A DNA stretch of 64,000 nucleotides from SAR202 cluster bacterium (GTDB lineage Bacteria; Chloroflexota; Dehalococcoidia; Lucifugimonadales; VGZR01), in the NCBI GenBank assembly GCA_016872515.1, contig VGZR01000006.1, positions 23,513-87,512 on the forward strand, written 5' to 3'. A program made the translations under genes and the position numbers. A model generated the notes under the pieces. The model made no database searches, was not told the origin of the DNA, and saw nothing but the letters and a program-made list of their open reading frames with translations. Below, in pieces: positions 1-7,963 of this stretch (position 1 is its first letter; every line of letters begins with the position of its first letter).

Positions 1-2197
1 CCGCCACGGCCACGACCGCCGCCGCGTACACCGCCAGGTGCGGGTGTCCCTTCACCACGCTCGGCGGCCAACTTTTGATCTGCCGCACCCGTACATGTCC
101 GAAGTGGTCCACATACACCTCCTCCTCGCCCACGTCCGTCGCGGCCATCGAGGGCGCGCGGAACGCCAGCGTCACTTTGTAGTACCCCTGATGCTCTGCC
201 ACATCCTTCACCTCGAAGGTCACAAGGCGCTTCCCTAGCCTGCGCTGGTAAGGCGTCCGGTCGTCCACCATCGCCGAAAGTGCGATGATCTCCGCCTCGC
301 TGCTGGTGATGCGGCGCAGTCCATCAGCCAAGTGCATGTGTCCCTCGTGCAGCGCTGCGTCAACTGGTCCCGGTTGAACCGGCGCGGCAGGTGGGGGTGC
401 GGCAACTGTGCTTGTCCTCTCCGCTCCGCCGAGTAAGGTGCTGCTGAAAGTGCTCACCAAAAAGCCGTGCACTCTCCGCAGCGCGCGGAACGCCAGGAAC
501 GCCGCCAACGCCAGGAGGATGAACGGCAGCGGCGTCGAGATGCTCCCCAGCGACAGCAGCTGCGCGATGAACGGCAGCGACCACAGCGTCACCAACACCA
601 CGATAAGCACCACCAACGAGTCCCGGATGACCCCGCGCAACCGCTCCTGCACCCACCGCGCCGACGCTCCGCGCCGCAGCAATAGGTACGATGCGAAGGC
701 GTCCGCCAGCTCCCGCAGGTTGAACCACACCGCCAGCGCCGACGGCACGCACAGCAGCAGCGTCCCGCCCCCCACCATCAGTCCGACCACGTCCTCAGAA
801 AGCCTCGTCGCCCGTGACATCGCCGGCGCGAACCCGCCCACGAACGTCCCGGCTTCCACCACCACCGCGATGATGAGCACGTTGATGAGCACCGTCACCG
901 CGGGGCCGCGCACCCTCTGCCGTAGCTCCTGATCCAGGGTCAGTCCACGCCGAAAGTCCCGCGCCGCCCCCGAAACGCTGCCTGCGTACTCCCGCACGAG
1001 GGCGGGGGACCGCTTCTCAAAGAAGTCCGCCACCCGGTCCGCCAACCGCGCCAGGTACGGGTACACCAGCGATGTCACCGCCGTCACCACGGCGATCAGC
1101 TGATAGACGAACCCGCCGATGGCCCCGTAGGCCACCCCGACCTTCACCATGGCAAGCGAGAACTCTCCGACCTGCGGCATCCCCATGCCGACGTGCAGCG
1201 CCACCCGGCCCGACCGCCCCGCCACGATGCTCCCCAGCGTGTTCGCCACCACCTTCCCCAGGATGAACACCACCGAAATGATAAGTGCAGGCAGCAGGTG
1301 CTCGGGTATCGTATGCACGTTTATCAGCATCCCGATGGACACGAAGAATACCGCGCCGAACATGTCCCGGATGGGCGAGATGGACCGCGTCACCACCTCC
1401 GCCTCGTCCGTGTCGCCGATGATGGCCCCGACGAGGAACGCGCCCGCGGCGGCGGACAGGCCGAGCGACTGGCCCAGCAGCGCCAGCGAGAAGCACAGCG
1501 CCAGCGACACCAGGATCATCGTCTCCGTCGAGCGGAACTTCGCCACGTAATGCACGATGCGGTGCACTACCACCGCGCCCAGCGCCAGCGCCGCCACGCC
1601 GAAGATGGCCAGCTTCGCCAGCAGCTCGCCGATGTCCCCGAGGTCGGCCGTGCCCGTGCTCGCCACGCCCGACAGCAGCGTCAGCATGATAACTGCGGCG
1701 AAGTCCTCCACCACCAGGATGCCCACGATGAGCTTGCCGGATGTGGACGTCAGCCGCCCTGTGTCCACCAGCACCTTCACCAGGATCGCCGAGCTGCTGA
1801 TGGAGAGCGCCGCCCCCAGGAAGATGGACTCCAGCGTCGTCCAGCCCAGGAACCGGCCCGCCTGGTAGCCCACCGACACCATCAGCAACATCTCGATGGT
1901 CCCGATGAGCAGCACCGTCAGCCCCACCTGCCGGATGCGCCGCCATCCGAACTCTAGCCCCACCGTGTACAGCAGCAGCACCAAGCCCAGTTCCGCCAGG
2001 AGCCGGATGATCTCCACATCCTCGACAGGCGGTTTGGGGAAGGTGAACGGGCCGACCAGCACGCCCGCCACCAGGTAGCCCAAGATGGGCGGCAGTTTCA
2101 GCCGCCGGAAGAGGACGACCGCGGCCCCCGCGACCGCCATGATGATGGCGAAGTCGCGGATGAGGATGAACTCTGCGGGAACGTCGAACGTGAACAT
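1..2197 (-). CDS. Kef-type cation:proton antiporter, large, 3' truncated by window edge
   Basis: The reverse-strand frame starts at an ATG with AAGGA six bases upstream and stays open to base 1, so the C-terminus is missing. The first ~390 residues read as a CPA2 (KefB/Kef) membrane domain with many hydrophobic helices and motifs such as PPILGYLVAGVLVGPF and SISSSAILVKVL. These proteins exchange K+ or Na+ for protons across the inner membrane. After this come a linker, four or so further hydrophobic segments (about residues 430-590), and a soluble tail. No TrkA-N domain is visible. A shorter paralogue lies at 25476-26795. Family call is firm; ion specificity and the role of the tail are unknown. 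Confidence 0.88.
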   Translation of the reverse strand, partial: MFTFDVPAEFILIRDFAIIMAVAGAAVVLFRRLKLPPILGYLVAGVLVGPFTFPKPPVEDVEIIRLLAELGLVLLLYTVGLEFGWRRIRQVGLTVLLIGTIEMLLMVSVGYQAGRFLGWTTLESIFLGAALSISSSAILVKVLVDTGRLTSTSGKLIVGILVVEDFAAVIMLTLLSGVASTGTADLGDIGELLAKLAIFGVAALALGAVVVHRIVHYVAKFRSTETMILVSLALCFSLALLGQSLGLSAAAGAFLVGAIIGDTDEAEVVTRSISPIRDMFGAVFFVSIGMLINVHTIPEHLLPALIISVVFILGKVVANTLGSIVAGRSGRVALHVGMGMPQVGEFSLAMVKVGVAYGAIGGFVYQLIAVVTAVTSLVYPYLARLADRVADFFEKRSPALVREYAGSVSGAARDFRRGLTLDQELRQRVRGPAVTVLINVLIIAVVVEAGTFVGGFAPAMSRATRLSEDVVGLMVGGGTLLLCVPSALAVWFNLRELADAFASYLLLRRGASARWVQERLRGVIRDSLVVLIVVLVTLWSLPFIAQLLSLGSISTPLPFILLALAAFLAFRALRRVHGFLVSTFSSTLLGGAERTSTVAAPPPAAPVQPGPVDAALHEGHMHLADGLRRITSSEAEIIALSAMVDDRTPYQRRLGKRLVTFEVKDVAEHQGYYKVTLAFRAPSMAATDVGEEEVYVDHFGHVRVRQIKSWPPSVVKGHPHLAVYAAAVVAVA

Positions 2198-2262
2198 CGT
2201 GCGTCCTTCGGCCCAATGATGATGCTATATCTGGCCAGCTATGGCAACAGCGCCTTGTACCT

Positions 2263-2290
2263 GTAGGGGCGAGGCGTGCCTCGCCCCTAC
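2263..2290. repeat. Palindromic hairpin GTAGGGGCGAGGC / GCCTCGCCCCTAC
   Basis: A perfect 13-bp inverted repeat with a 2-base loop lies in the intergenic space between two divergent genes. It looks like a dispersed short palindrome rather than a terminator, because neither neighbour ends here. Confidence 0.7.
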
Positions 2291-2367
2291 CCAGCGGGCG
2301 TCTTTACCAGAGTGGCTACTGGCCCTATGATTCGACCCAGCGAAACCACACCCACAGGAGCAGCGCC

Positions 2368-3153
2368 ATGCGACTCAAAGACAGGGTAGCCCTCATCACC
2401 GGCGGCGGCTCCGGCATCGGCCGCGCCACGGCCCTCCTTTTCGCCAGGGAGGGCGCAAAGGTCGTGGTGGCCGACCTAGCCGCCAAGAACGCCAAGGCCG
2501 TCGCCAAGGAGGTCCGCGCCGCAGGGGGTGCCGCCACGCCCGTCGCGGGCGACGTCACCTCCCCCAAAGACGCCGAGGCTATGGTCAAGGCCGCCGTCAG
2601 CGCCTACGGGCGGCTCCAGGTCCTCGTCAACAGCGCGGGCATCAGCGCCCGCCAGGCGCCGCCAGGCGCGCCGCACGAGGTCGTCTGGGACAAGGTCATC
2701 GGCGTCAACCTCAAGGGCACCTACCTCGTCTCGTGGTACGCCGTCACCGAAATCGCCAAGGCTGGCGGCGGCGCCATCGTCAACCTCGGCTCCATCATGT
2801 CCCTCGTGGCGTACCCGCTGGGCGTGCAGGTCTGGGGCGGCGCCATGACTGGCTTCAACCCCTACAACCCCTCCAAAGGGGCGGTGTTGCAACTCACCCG
2901 CAACATGGCCGTCCACTTCGCCAAGCAGAACATCCGCGTCAACTGCATCTGCCCCGGCTTCGTCGTCTCGCCGCTCACCGAGAAGCTGCTCAACGACCCA
3001 GAGGCGAACAAGGCACTCACCGAGAAGCACCCCATCGGACGCCTGGGCACGCCGGAGGACATCGCTAACGCCGCCCTCTTCCTCGCCTCCGACGAGTCCG
3101 CCTTCATGACCGGCGCGCCCCTCATCGTGGACGGCGGCTACACGGCGGTGTAG
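2368..3153 (+). CDS. SDR family NAD(P)-dependent oxidoreductase
   Basis: Classical short-chain dehydrogenase of 261 residues, the usual length. It shows the TGGGSGIG cofactor loop near residue 11, NSAG near residue 89, a catalytic Ser in NLGSIMS and the YNPSK (YxxxK) pair, then the typical PGFVVSPL and C-terminal GAPLIVDGG segments. It should reduce or oxidise a small alcohol/ketone in the cytoplasm; substrate is not predictable. AGGAG precedes the ATG. A 14-residue insertion (GVQVWGGAMTGFNP) sits between the catalytic Ser and Tyr. It is the first of two SDRs here (the other is at 40806). Confidence 0.9.
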   Translation: MRLKDRVALITGGGSGIGRATALLFAREGAKVVVADLAAKNAKAVAKEVRAAGGAATPVAGDVTSPKDAEAMVKAAVSAYGRLQVLVNSAGISARQAPPGAPHEVVWDKVIGVNLKGTYLVSWYAVTEIAKAGGGAIVNLGSIMSLVAYPLGVQVWGGAMTGFNPYNPSKGAVLQLTRNMAVHFAKQNIRVNCICPGFVVSPLTEKLLNDPEANKALTEKHPIGRLGTPEDIANAALFLASDESAFMTGAPLIVDGGYTAV

Positions 3154-3190
3154 TTGTACAGGTACAGAAAGAAGAGCAGGCAGGGCGCAG

Positions 3191-3736
3191 ATGCTTCATG
3201 CAGAGTTAGTAAAGGCCATCGCCGATGTGCTCAAGGACTTCGATGCCGAGGGTCCAATTCACAAGAACTTCAAGCCGGGTATTGGACCGTTCGGTGAACC
3301 GCAAATCCTTCGGGAAATTGCGAGGCGGCTGTCAAGCCGTGGAGTATCAGCTCAGACCAAAAGAACTCCCGATATGGATGTGCAGGGCGATTGGGCCTTG
3401 GAATTCAAGATTGTTCGGCCATTTGGTGACAACGGGAGGGAAGCCGAAAATTGGAGTGTCAATCTCTTACACCCATATGTTGGCAACGTAAGCATTATCG
3501 GCGATGCTATTAAACTATCCACTCTACGTGGCTATCAGCACAAAGGTCTTTTTGTAATTGGTTACGAGCATGACCCGCCGAAGATTTCTCTAGACCCTCT
3601 CCTTTCTTCATATGAACTGATTGCCACGAGGGTGATGAGTATTTCTTTGAGTGAGAGAGTCGAAGAGAGGAGAAACCAGTTAGTACACCCAGAGCATCAA
3701 GTGTTGCGGTGTATTGGCTGGGAGTTGAGACTATGA
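3191..3736 (+). CDS. Hypothetical protein, possible PD-(D/E)XK nuclease fold
   Basis: I do not recognise the family. The 181-residue soluble protein contains PDMDVQGDWALEFKI around residues 60-74, which fits the D-x(n)-ExK core of restriction-endonuclease-like folds, preceded by a helix with a conserved-looking Glu (GEPQILREIARRL). No membrane segment or signal peptide. Base composition is visibly more AT-rich than the neighbouring genes and codon use is different, suggesting horizontal acquisition. It stands alone, with no methyltransferase or specificity partner beside it, so a restriction system is not supported. Nuclease assignment is inference only. Confidence 0.6.
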   Translation: MLHAELVKAIADVLKDFDAEGPIHKNFKPGIGPFGEPQILREIARRLSSRGVSAQTKRTPDMDVQGDWALEFKIVRPFGDNGREAENWSVNLLHPYVGNVSIIGDAIKLSTLRGYQHKGLFVIGYEHDPPKISLDPLLSSYELIATRVMSISLSERVEERRNQLVHPEHQVLRCIGWELRL

Positions 3737-3781
3737 CTTTCGGCTGGTGTCACATCTCGTTGATGCAGTGCTATTGAACCC

Positions 3782-4630
3782 TCAATCTCCTGTTTGACTA
3801 TACACCGCCACCCTGCTCGACCACACCTCGCCTGCGATGCCGTCCAGCGCATCGTTGCCTGGCCGGTCCACGGCCAGACGCCGCGACAGTAGCCGCTCGC
3901 CGAGCCCATCCAGCGCAGGGCAGCGCTTCACGAACTCGGCCAGGGTGTGCTTTTCTCCCCCCAGGAGCACGTAGTCCGGCGTCCGGCCCGCCGAGACGAA
4001 CACGCCCTCCACCACGCTGCACGCCGCGTCGTACAGCTCCCGCACCAGCCGCTCGCGGCTCCGCTCGTACCGCCGCTGCGACGACCCGCCCGCGCGGTGC
4101 CGCGCCTTCACGTACCGTGACCCCGTCTTCGACACCACGACCTCCTCGCCCTCCAGCACCGCCACCGCGTACCGGCCCAGCCGCAGCAGCACGACGCCGA
4201 CCGTCGGCCTGCTCTCGAGCAGCGCCTTCAGCGGCCCGGCCTCCATCCGGTCGAACGCCTCATCCTTTTGCAGCGGGAACGGCGGCGCCACGGCCATGCC
4301 GCCTGCATCGCCCCAGAACAGCGCCGCGCCCATATCGCTCTCCCCGATGGCTTCCAGCATCGCCGCCGCCTCGGGCCTAACCGCAGCGGCCCTCACCCCT
4401 TCGGCTCCGCCGTGGAGCCGAAGGCCCTTCCCCATGGATGGGGGAGGGGTCGGCACCACCCTTCGCCCCGTGAGGGGAGAGGGCTTTTGCGACGCTGGTC
4501 GCCGCAAAGCGGTGAGGGCGTCCGGCGTCAGGTACAGGCTGTGGCTATACTCGCCGCCGGACGCCATCTCGCCCAGCAGCCGCACCAGCTTCGCCTTCCT
4601 GACCGTCAGCCTCTGTGTTATCTCAAACAC
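3782..4630 (-). CDS. Vms1/VLRF1-like peptidyl-tRNA hydrolase (ribosome rescue)
   Basis: The C-terminal half contains KTGSRYVKARHRAGGSSQ followed by RRYERSRERLVRELYDAA. This is the GxxSQ-R signature of Vms1/ANKZF1-type release factors, whose glutamine promotes cleavage of peptidyl-tRNA on stalled large ribosomal subunits. I start it at GTG 4630 because AGGAG lies seven bases upstream; the longer frame to 4708 would overlap the rpiB start codon. A palindromic repeat (4390-4484) is inserted in frame near residues 50-80 and supplies a low-complexity RRVVPTPPPSMGKGLRLHG-type linker. Family call rests on the motif and needs a profile search. Confidence 0.7.
   Translation of the reverse strand: MFEITQRLTVRKAKLVRLLGEMASGGEYSHSLYLTPDALTALRRPASQKPSPLTGRRVVPTPPPSMGKGLRLHGGAEGVRAAAVRPEAAAMLEAIGESDMGAALFWGDAGGMAVAPPFPLQKDEAFDRMEAGPLKALLESRPTVGVVLLRLGRYAVAVLEGEEVVVSKTGSRYVKARHRAGGSSQRRYERSRERLVRELYDAACSVVEGVFVSAGRTPDYVLLGGEKHTLAEFVKRCPALDGLGERLLSRRLAVDRPGNDALDGIAGEVWSSRVAVYSQTGD
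4390..4484. repeat. Interspersed modular palindromic repeat inside a coding region
   Basis: The stretch opens with CCCTCACCC, continues with a TTCGGCTCC/GGAGCCGAA hairpin, then GGCCCTTCCCC, and ends in GAGGGGAGAGGG. The same frame of CCCTCACCC, variable hairpin and CTCTCCC-like block recurs at 5739-5803 and 62607-62695. Here it lies inside the VLRF1-like gene without breaking its frame. Confidence 0.75.
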
Positions 4631-4706
4631 ACCCGCGCTCCTGATTGCTGTTGACGCTGGGTTGCACGAATCATACACTCCACTACTAGGAAGGAAGGTC
4701 AGTCCC

Positions 4707-5159
4707 ATGCGTGTTGTTATCGGCGCAGATCACGGCGGGTTTCCCCTCAAGGTCGAGCTTGTCCCCCTGTTGGAGAAGCTGGGCCACCAGGTCGTGGACG
4801 TGGGCGCCCACGCCTACGAAGCAGCCGACGACTATCCCGACTTCGCCTTGGCCGTCGCCCGCACCGTCGCCTCCGGTAAGGCCGAGCGCGGCATCATGGT
4901 CTGCGGCAGCGGCGTCGGCGCAGCCGTCGCAGCCAACAAGGTCAAGGGCGTCCGCGCCTCCGTCTGCCACGATACCTATTCCGCCCATCAGGGCGTCGAG
5001 CACGACGACATGAATGTCCTCTGCCTCGGCGCGCGCATCGTCGGCGGCGAGGTCGCCAAGGAGTTGGTCACAGCCTTCCTCTCCGCCAGGTTCAGCGGTG
5101 AGGCCCGCCATAAGCGCCGCCTCCAGAAGGTCCTCGACGCCGAGGCCAAAGGGAGCTAA
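4707..5159 (+). CDS. rpiB: Ribose-5-phosphate isomerase B (RpiB/LacAB family)
   Basis: The 150-residue protein interconverts ribose 5-phosphate and ribulose 5-phosphate in the pentose phosphate pathway. It has the family N-terminus IGADHGGFPLK, the DVGAH segment, the active-site cysteine loop GIMVCGSGVGAAVAANK and the downstream CHDTYSAHQGVEHDDMNVLCLG. AGGAAGG lies about 10 bases upstream of the ATG. It is the first gene of a plus-strand pair with the DinB-like gene and is divergent from the VLRF1-like gene. Confidence 0.95.
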   Translation: MRVVIGADHGGFPLKVELVPLLEKLGHQVVDVGAHAYEAADDYPDFALAVARTVASGKAERGIMVCGSGVGAAVAANKVKGVRASVCHDTYSAHQGVEHDDMNVLCLGARIVGGEVAKELVTAFLSARFSGEARHKRRLQKVLDAEAKGS

Positions 5160-5173
5160 CGAGGGAGGGATAC

Positions 5174-5707
5174 ATGGACCTGCGAGACTCCGTCGTCCAG
5201 ACCATGGAGCGTACCAGGAAGCGCACCCTCGACGCCGTCGGCGGCCTCACCGATGCCCAGCTCCGCTGGCGGCCAGGCCCCGACGCCAACCACGTCGGCT
5301 TCTTCCTCTTCCACATCTTCCGCGCCGAGGACCGCTACGCGCACCGCTGGCTCAGCCAGAAGGGCGAGGTCTGGTTCAAGCAGGGCTACGCAGCCAGGCA
5401 CAAGCTTCCCGTTCAGCCGCCCGACCAGGACTCGCCCCTCAACTCCGGCAATAGCTGGACGTCCCAACAGGTCGGCGACTTCCAGGTGCCTCCCCTCAAA
5501 GACCTCCTCGCCTACGCCGATGCCGTCCGCAAGAGTTCCGTGGAGTTCGTCCGCGGCGTGGACATCACCCGCCTGGACGACCGCCCCAACCCCAAGCTGC
5601 CCGAAATGACCGTCACCCGCTACCTCCAGAACTGCTTCTCTCACGAGATCGAGCACCAGGCGCAAGTCGAGTACATCCTCGGCCTGATGAAGTCCAAGAA
5701 CGCTTAG
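5174..5707 (+). CDS. DinB/YfiT-like four-helix protein
   Basis: A 177-residue all-helical protein of the DinB/mycothiol-dependent superfamily. It begins with the usual long first helix (MERTRKRTLDAVGGLTDAQLRWRPGP), has a histidine in FLFHIFRAEDRYAHRWL and a late histidine pair in CFSHEIEHQAQVEYILGLM. These spaced histidines form the metal site in the family. The biochemical role of most members is unknown. GAGGGAGG precedes the ATG and the gene follows rpiB by 14 bases, so they are probably cotranscribed. Confidence 0.8.
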   Translation: MDLRDSVVQTMERTRKRTLDAVGGLTDAQLRWRPGPDANHVGFFLFHIFRAEDRYAHRWLSQKGEVWFKQGYAARHKLPVQPPDQDSPLNSGNSWTSQQVGDFQVPPLKDLLAYADAVRKSSVEFVRGVDITRLDDRPNPKLPEMTVTRYLQNCFSHEIEHQAQVEYILGLMKSKNA

Positions 5708-5738
5708 TCAAGGTCGTGCTGGCAGGGGCGGTGGTGCT

Positions 5739-5803
5739 CCCTCTCCCTTGAGGGGAGAGGCCTGTCCCGATTCGCCGCGGCGAATCGGGACGAGGGTGAG
5801 GGT
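5739..5803. repeat. Interspersed modular palindromic repeat
   Basis: CCCTCTCCCTTGAGGGGAGAGG, split here as two half-palindromes, is followed by a perfect 14-bp-arm palindrome (5764-5791, GTCCCGATTCGCCG and its complement) and GAGGGTGAGGG. Read on the other strand it has the same order as the repeat at 4390-4484. Confidence 0.75.
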
Positions 5804-5835
5804 GATCCCAGGGACCACAGTGGATATGTGCTGAG

Positions 5836-6936
5836 TTGAAACTCGTCGTCGAGGGCGTCATTTCCCGTCGCAAGGGCCGTGGCGCCTACATGGCCGCCAT
5901 CACCTCGCTGCCCGATGGCAATCTCATCGCCTGCCAGTTCGTCGGCAAGTCCCTCGCCTCCTCCGACAACCACATCGAGGTGCTGCGCTCCGTTGACGGC
6001 GGCGCCACGTGGAGCAACGAGGGGAGCACCCACGGCGGAGGTCCGCCCGCCGACGGTTGGGCCTACCGCGCGCCGCACATCTACGCCGTCCCCGGTGGGC
6101 GCCTCATGCTCACCGCCACCCGCTTCGACACCAGCCGCCAGGCGCAGACCTTCGACCCGAAGACCCACGAGCTTCAGCACCCTGAGTTGCTCATCTTTTG
6201 GTCGGACGACGTGGGCCGCACATGGTCGTCGCCGCAGGTCATCCCTGTCCCATTGCCGCGCGAGCGGTACACCACCAACGGCGCAGGCGTCTTCTTTCAA
6301 CTTGCCCCCGACCGCTGGATGTACCCCATCGAGACGTGGAAGCCCGTCGGCTACAAGGGCCCGCCCGACCAGATGGCCGCCGCCCTCTTCTCCTCCGACC
6401 AGGGCCGCACCTGGGGCGAACTCACCGTCGTCGCCCACGACCCAGCCCACAACCTGCTCTACTGGGACCACACCGGCACGGTCTTGCCCGACGGCCGCAT
6501 CTACATCATGGCCTGGACGCACCGCTACTCTGCCAACGAAGACCTGCCCAACCACTACGTCGTCTCGTCAGACCAGGGCCGCACCTGGTCGCAGCCCATG
6601 CCCACGAACCTCCCCGGCCAGGCCTGCGCGCCCGTCGCTCTGCCCGATGGCCGAGTAGTGACCATCTACAACCACCGGCGGCAGCCCGCGGGCGTCCGCG
6701 CCGCCGTCACCCGCGACCTCGTCCGCTACGACCTCGACAACGAAGTCGTCTTGTTCGATGCAGGCAAGGAGGACCTCTTGGGCAGCCCCGACCCGTCGAA
6801 CGTCCTCGCCGTCAACATGGCACAAGGCTTCGGCAAACCCGGCGGCGTCCTGCTCCCCGACGGCGCCGTCATGGCCTACTACTGGGGCACCGTGGACGGC
6901 ATCAGCCACACCCGTTGGGCCCGCCTGCAGCCCTGA
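5836..6936 (+). CDS. Sialidase-like (BNR/Asp-box) protein
   Basis: A 366-residue six-bladed beta-propeller candidate with repeated Asp boxes (S-x-D-x-G-x-T-W): SVDGGATWS, SDDVGRTWS, SSDQGRTWG and SSDQGRTWS. Such propellers are exo-glycosidases or non-catalytic sugar-binding proteins. No signal peptide is visible, so it appears cytoplasmic, which is uncommon for a secreted sialidase. The likely start is TTG; no ATG exists before residue 19. Substrate is unknown and the sialidase catalytic set is not fully recognisable by eye. Confidence 0.8.
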   Translation: MKLVVEGVISRRKGRGAYMAAITSLPDGNLIACQFVGKSLASSDNHIEVLRSVDGGATWSNEGSTHGGGPPADGWAYRAPHIYAVPGGRLMLTATRFDTSRQAQTFDPKTHELQHPELLIFWSDDVGRTWSSPQVIPVPLPRERYTTNGAGVFFQLAPDRWMYPIETWKPVGYKGPPDQMAAALFSSDQGRTWGELTVVAHDPAHNLLYWDHTGTVLPDGRIYIMAWTHRYSANEDLPNHYVVSSDQGRTWSQPMPTNLPGQACAPVALPDGRVVTIYNHRRQPAGVRAAVTRDLVRYDLDNEVVLFDAGKEDLLGSPDPSNVLAVNMAQGFGKPGGVLLPDGAVMAYYWGTVDGISHTRWARLQP

Positions 6937-6938
6937 CG

Positions 6939-6979
6939 CTATGGAGGAACTTCCTTCTGTAGAAGAAGTTCCCCCATAG
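6939..6979. terminator. Bidirectional hairpin between convergent genes
   Basis: CTATGGaGGAACTTC and GAAGTTCCcCCATAG form a near-perfect stem around a TTCTGTAGAA core. It sits between the sialidase-like gene and the convergent epimerase gene. The core TTCTGTAGAA recurs in the hairpin at 19404-19441. Confidence 0.7.
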
Positions 6980-6990
6980 CCCCTTCAACG

Positions 6991-7755
6991 TCAGCGCCAC
7001 CGCTCCATGTCATCTTGCGGCTCGTAGCCGATGAGCTTCCTGGCTCCTTCGATATCCCAGAACCGCCAGGTGTTCTTTGACACCCCGTACACGATGCCGA
7101 ACCGCACGCTCTCCGGTGCCTCCAGGCACCGCTCCACCTGGTGCACCAGGTCGCGGTGCGACAGGATAGTGGCGAACTGCCTGATGGTCATCGGCTTACC
7201 CTCTTTGTTCACCGTCCCGATGCGCATGCACAGCACCGAGATGCCGTGCTTCTCCGAGTAGAAACGGCCTGTGGCCTCGCCAAACGCCTTTCCTATCCCG
7301 TACGGGCTGTCCGGGCGGATCGGCATGTCCACCGTCACCCGCCGCAGCATCTTTGGGTTTAGACCTTTGTAGTCGCCCGCCACGATACTCCTGTACGGTT
7401 CGTCGAACTCCCACATCCCCGCGGCGTGGTTCGAGCTGGCGAACACGATGCGCTTCACTCCAGCCTGCCGCGCCGCCTCGAAGGCGTTGTATGTTGCCGG
7501 GATGTTGTTGCCGTACACCTGCTCCCAGGTGCTCTCCACCTGGATGAGTGCGGCGAGGTCCACCACCGAGTCGATGCCCTCGAACGCAGGCTGGATGGCG
7601 GCGAAGTCGCGCATGTCCGCGATGTGCGTCGGGATATGTTCGGACGGCCTGATGTCCACGCCGCTCATGTCGTACTTGTGCCCGAGCCCTCGGGCCACGA
7701 TGCCGCCGATGAGCCCCGAACTCCCCGTGATGAGCACCTTCTTCTTCCGAGCCAT
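6991..7755 (-). CDS. NAD-dependent epimerase/dehydratase family protein
   Basis: A 254-residue extended SDR. The N-terminus LITGSSGLIGGIVARGL is the GxxGxxG cofactor motif, followed by VDLAAL, SSNHAAG (catalytic Ser region) and YGIGK (YxxxK). Length and the SSNHAAG motif resemble uronate dehydrogenases and related sugar-nucleotide or sugar-acid enzymes. AGGAGAGGG precedes the ATG. It stands alone between a hairpin and an interspersed repeat; substrate unknown. Confidence 0.88.
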   Translation of the reverse strand: MARKKKVLITGSSGLIGGIVARGLGHKYDMSGVDIRPSEHIPTHIADMRDFAAIQPAFEGIDSVVDLAALIQVESTWEQVYGNNIPATYNAFEAARQAGVKRIVFASSNHAAGMWEFDEPYRSIVAGDYKGLNPKMLRRVTVDMPIRPDSPYGIGKAFGEATGRFYSEKHGISVLCMRIGTVNKEGKPMTIRQFATILSHRDLVHQVERCLEAPESVRFGIVYGVSKNTWRFWDIEGARKLIGYEPQDDMERWR

Positions 7756-7810
7756 GACCCTCTCCTAAAAAATAATGCCCTCTCTTCTGCACGCTCATGC
7801 CCCCTCACCC

Positions 7811-7946
7811 TTGTCATTCTGAGGCGGAGGCCGCAGCCGACGACCGAAGAATGAGGTCAGAAGGGGATGACAGTGCATCAAAGCGAGAGGCACCAGCCGT
7901 GAAACCAGATTCTTCGTCCCGATGCGTCGGGACTCAGAATGACAAA
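7811..7946. repeat. MITE-like element with 13-bp terminal inverted repeats
   Basis: TTGTCATTCTGAG at 7811-7823 is exactly the reverse complement of CTCAGAATGACAA at 7933-7945. The interior holds shorter palindromic pieces (CCCGATGCGTCGGG) and a CGAAGAAT motif. No coding frame is credible. This has the look of a non-autonomous dispersed element. Confidence 0.7.
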
Positions 7947-7963
7947 GAAATGCGATTCCCCTC

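Noticed and set aside
1017..2216. Minus-strand frame of 399 codons at the left edge
   Set aside because: Its composition is dominated by Gly/Arg/His and it lies out of frame with the antiporter gene, which gives clean membrane helices in the adjacent frame.
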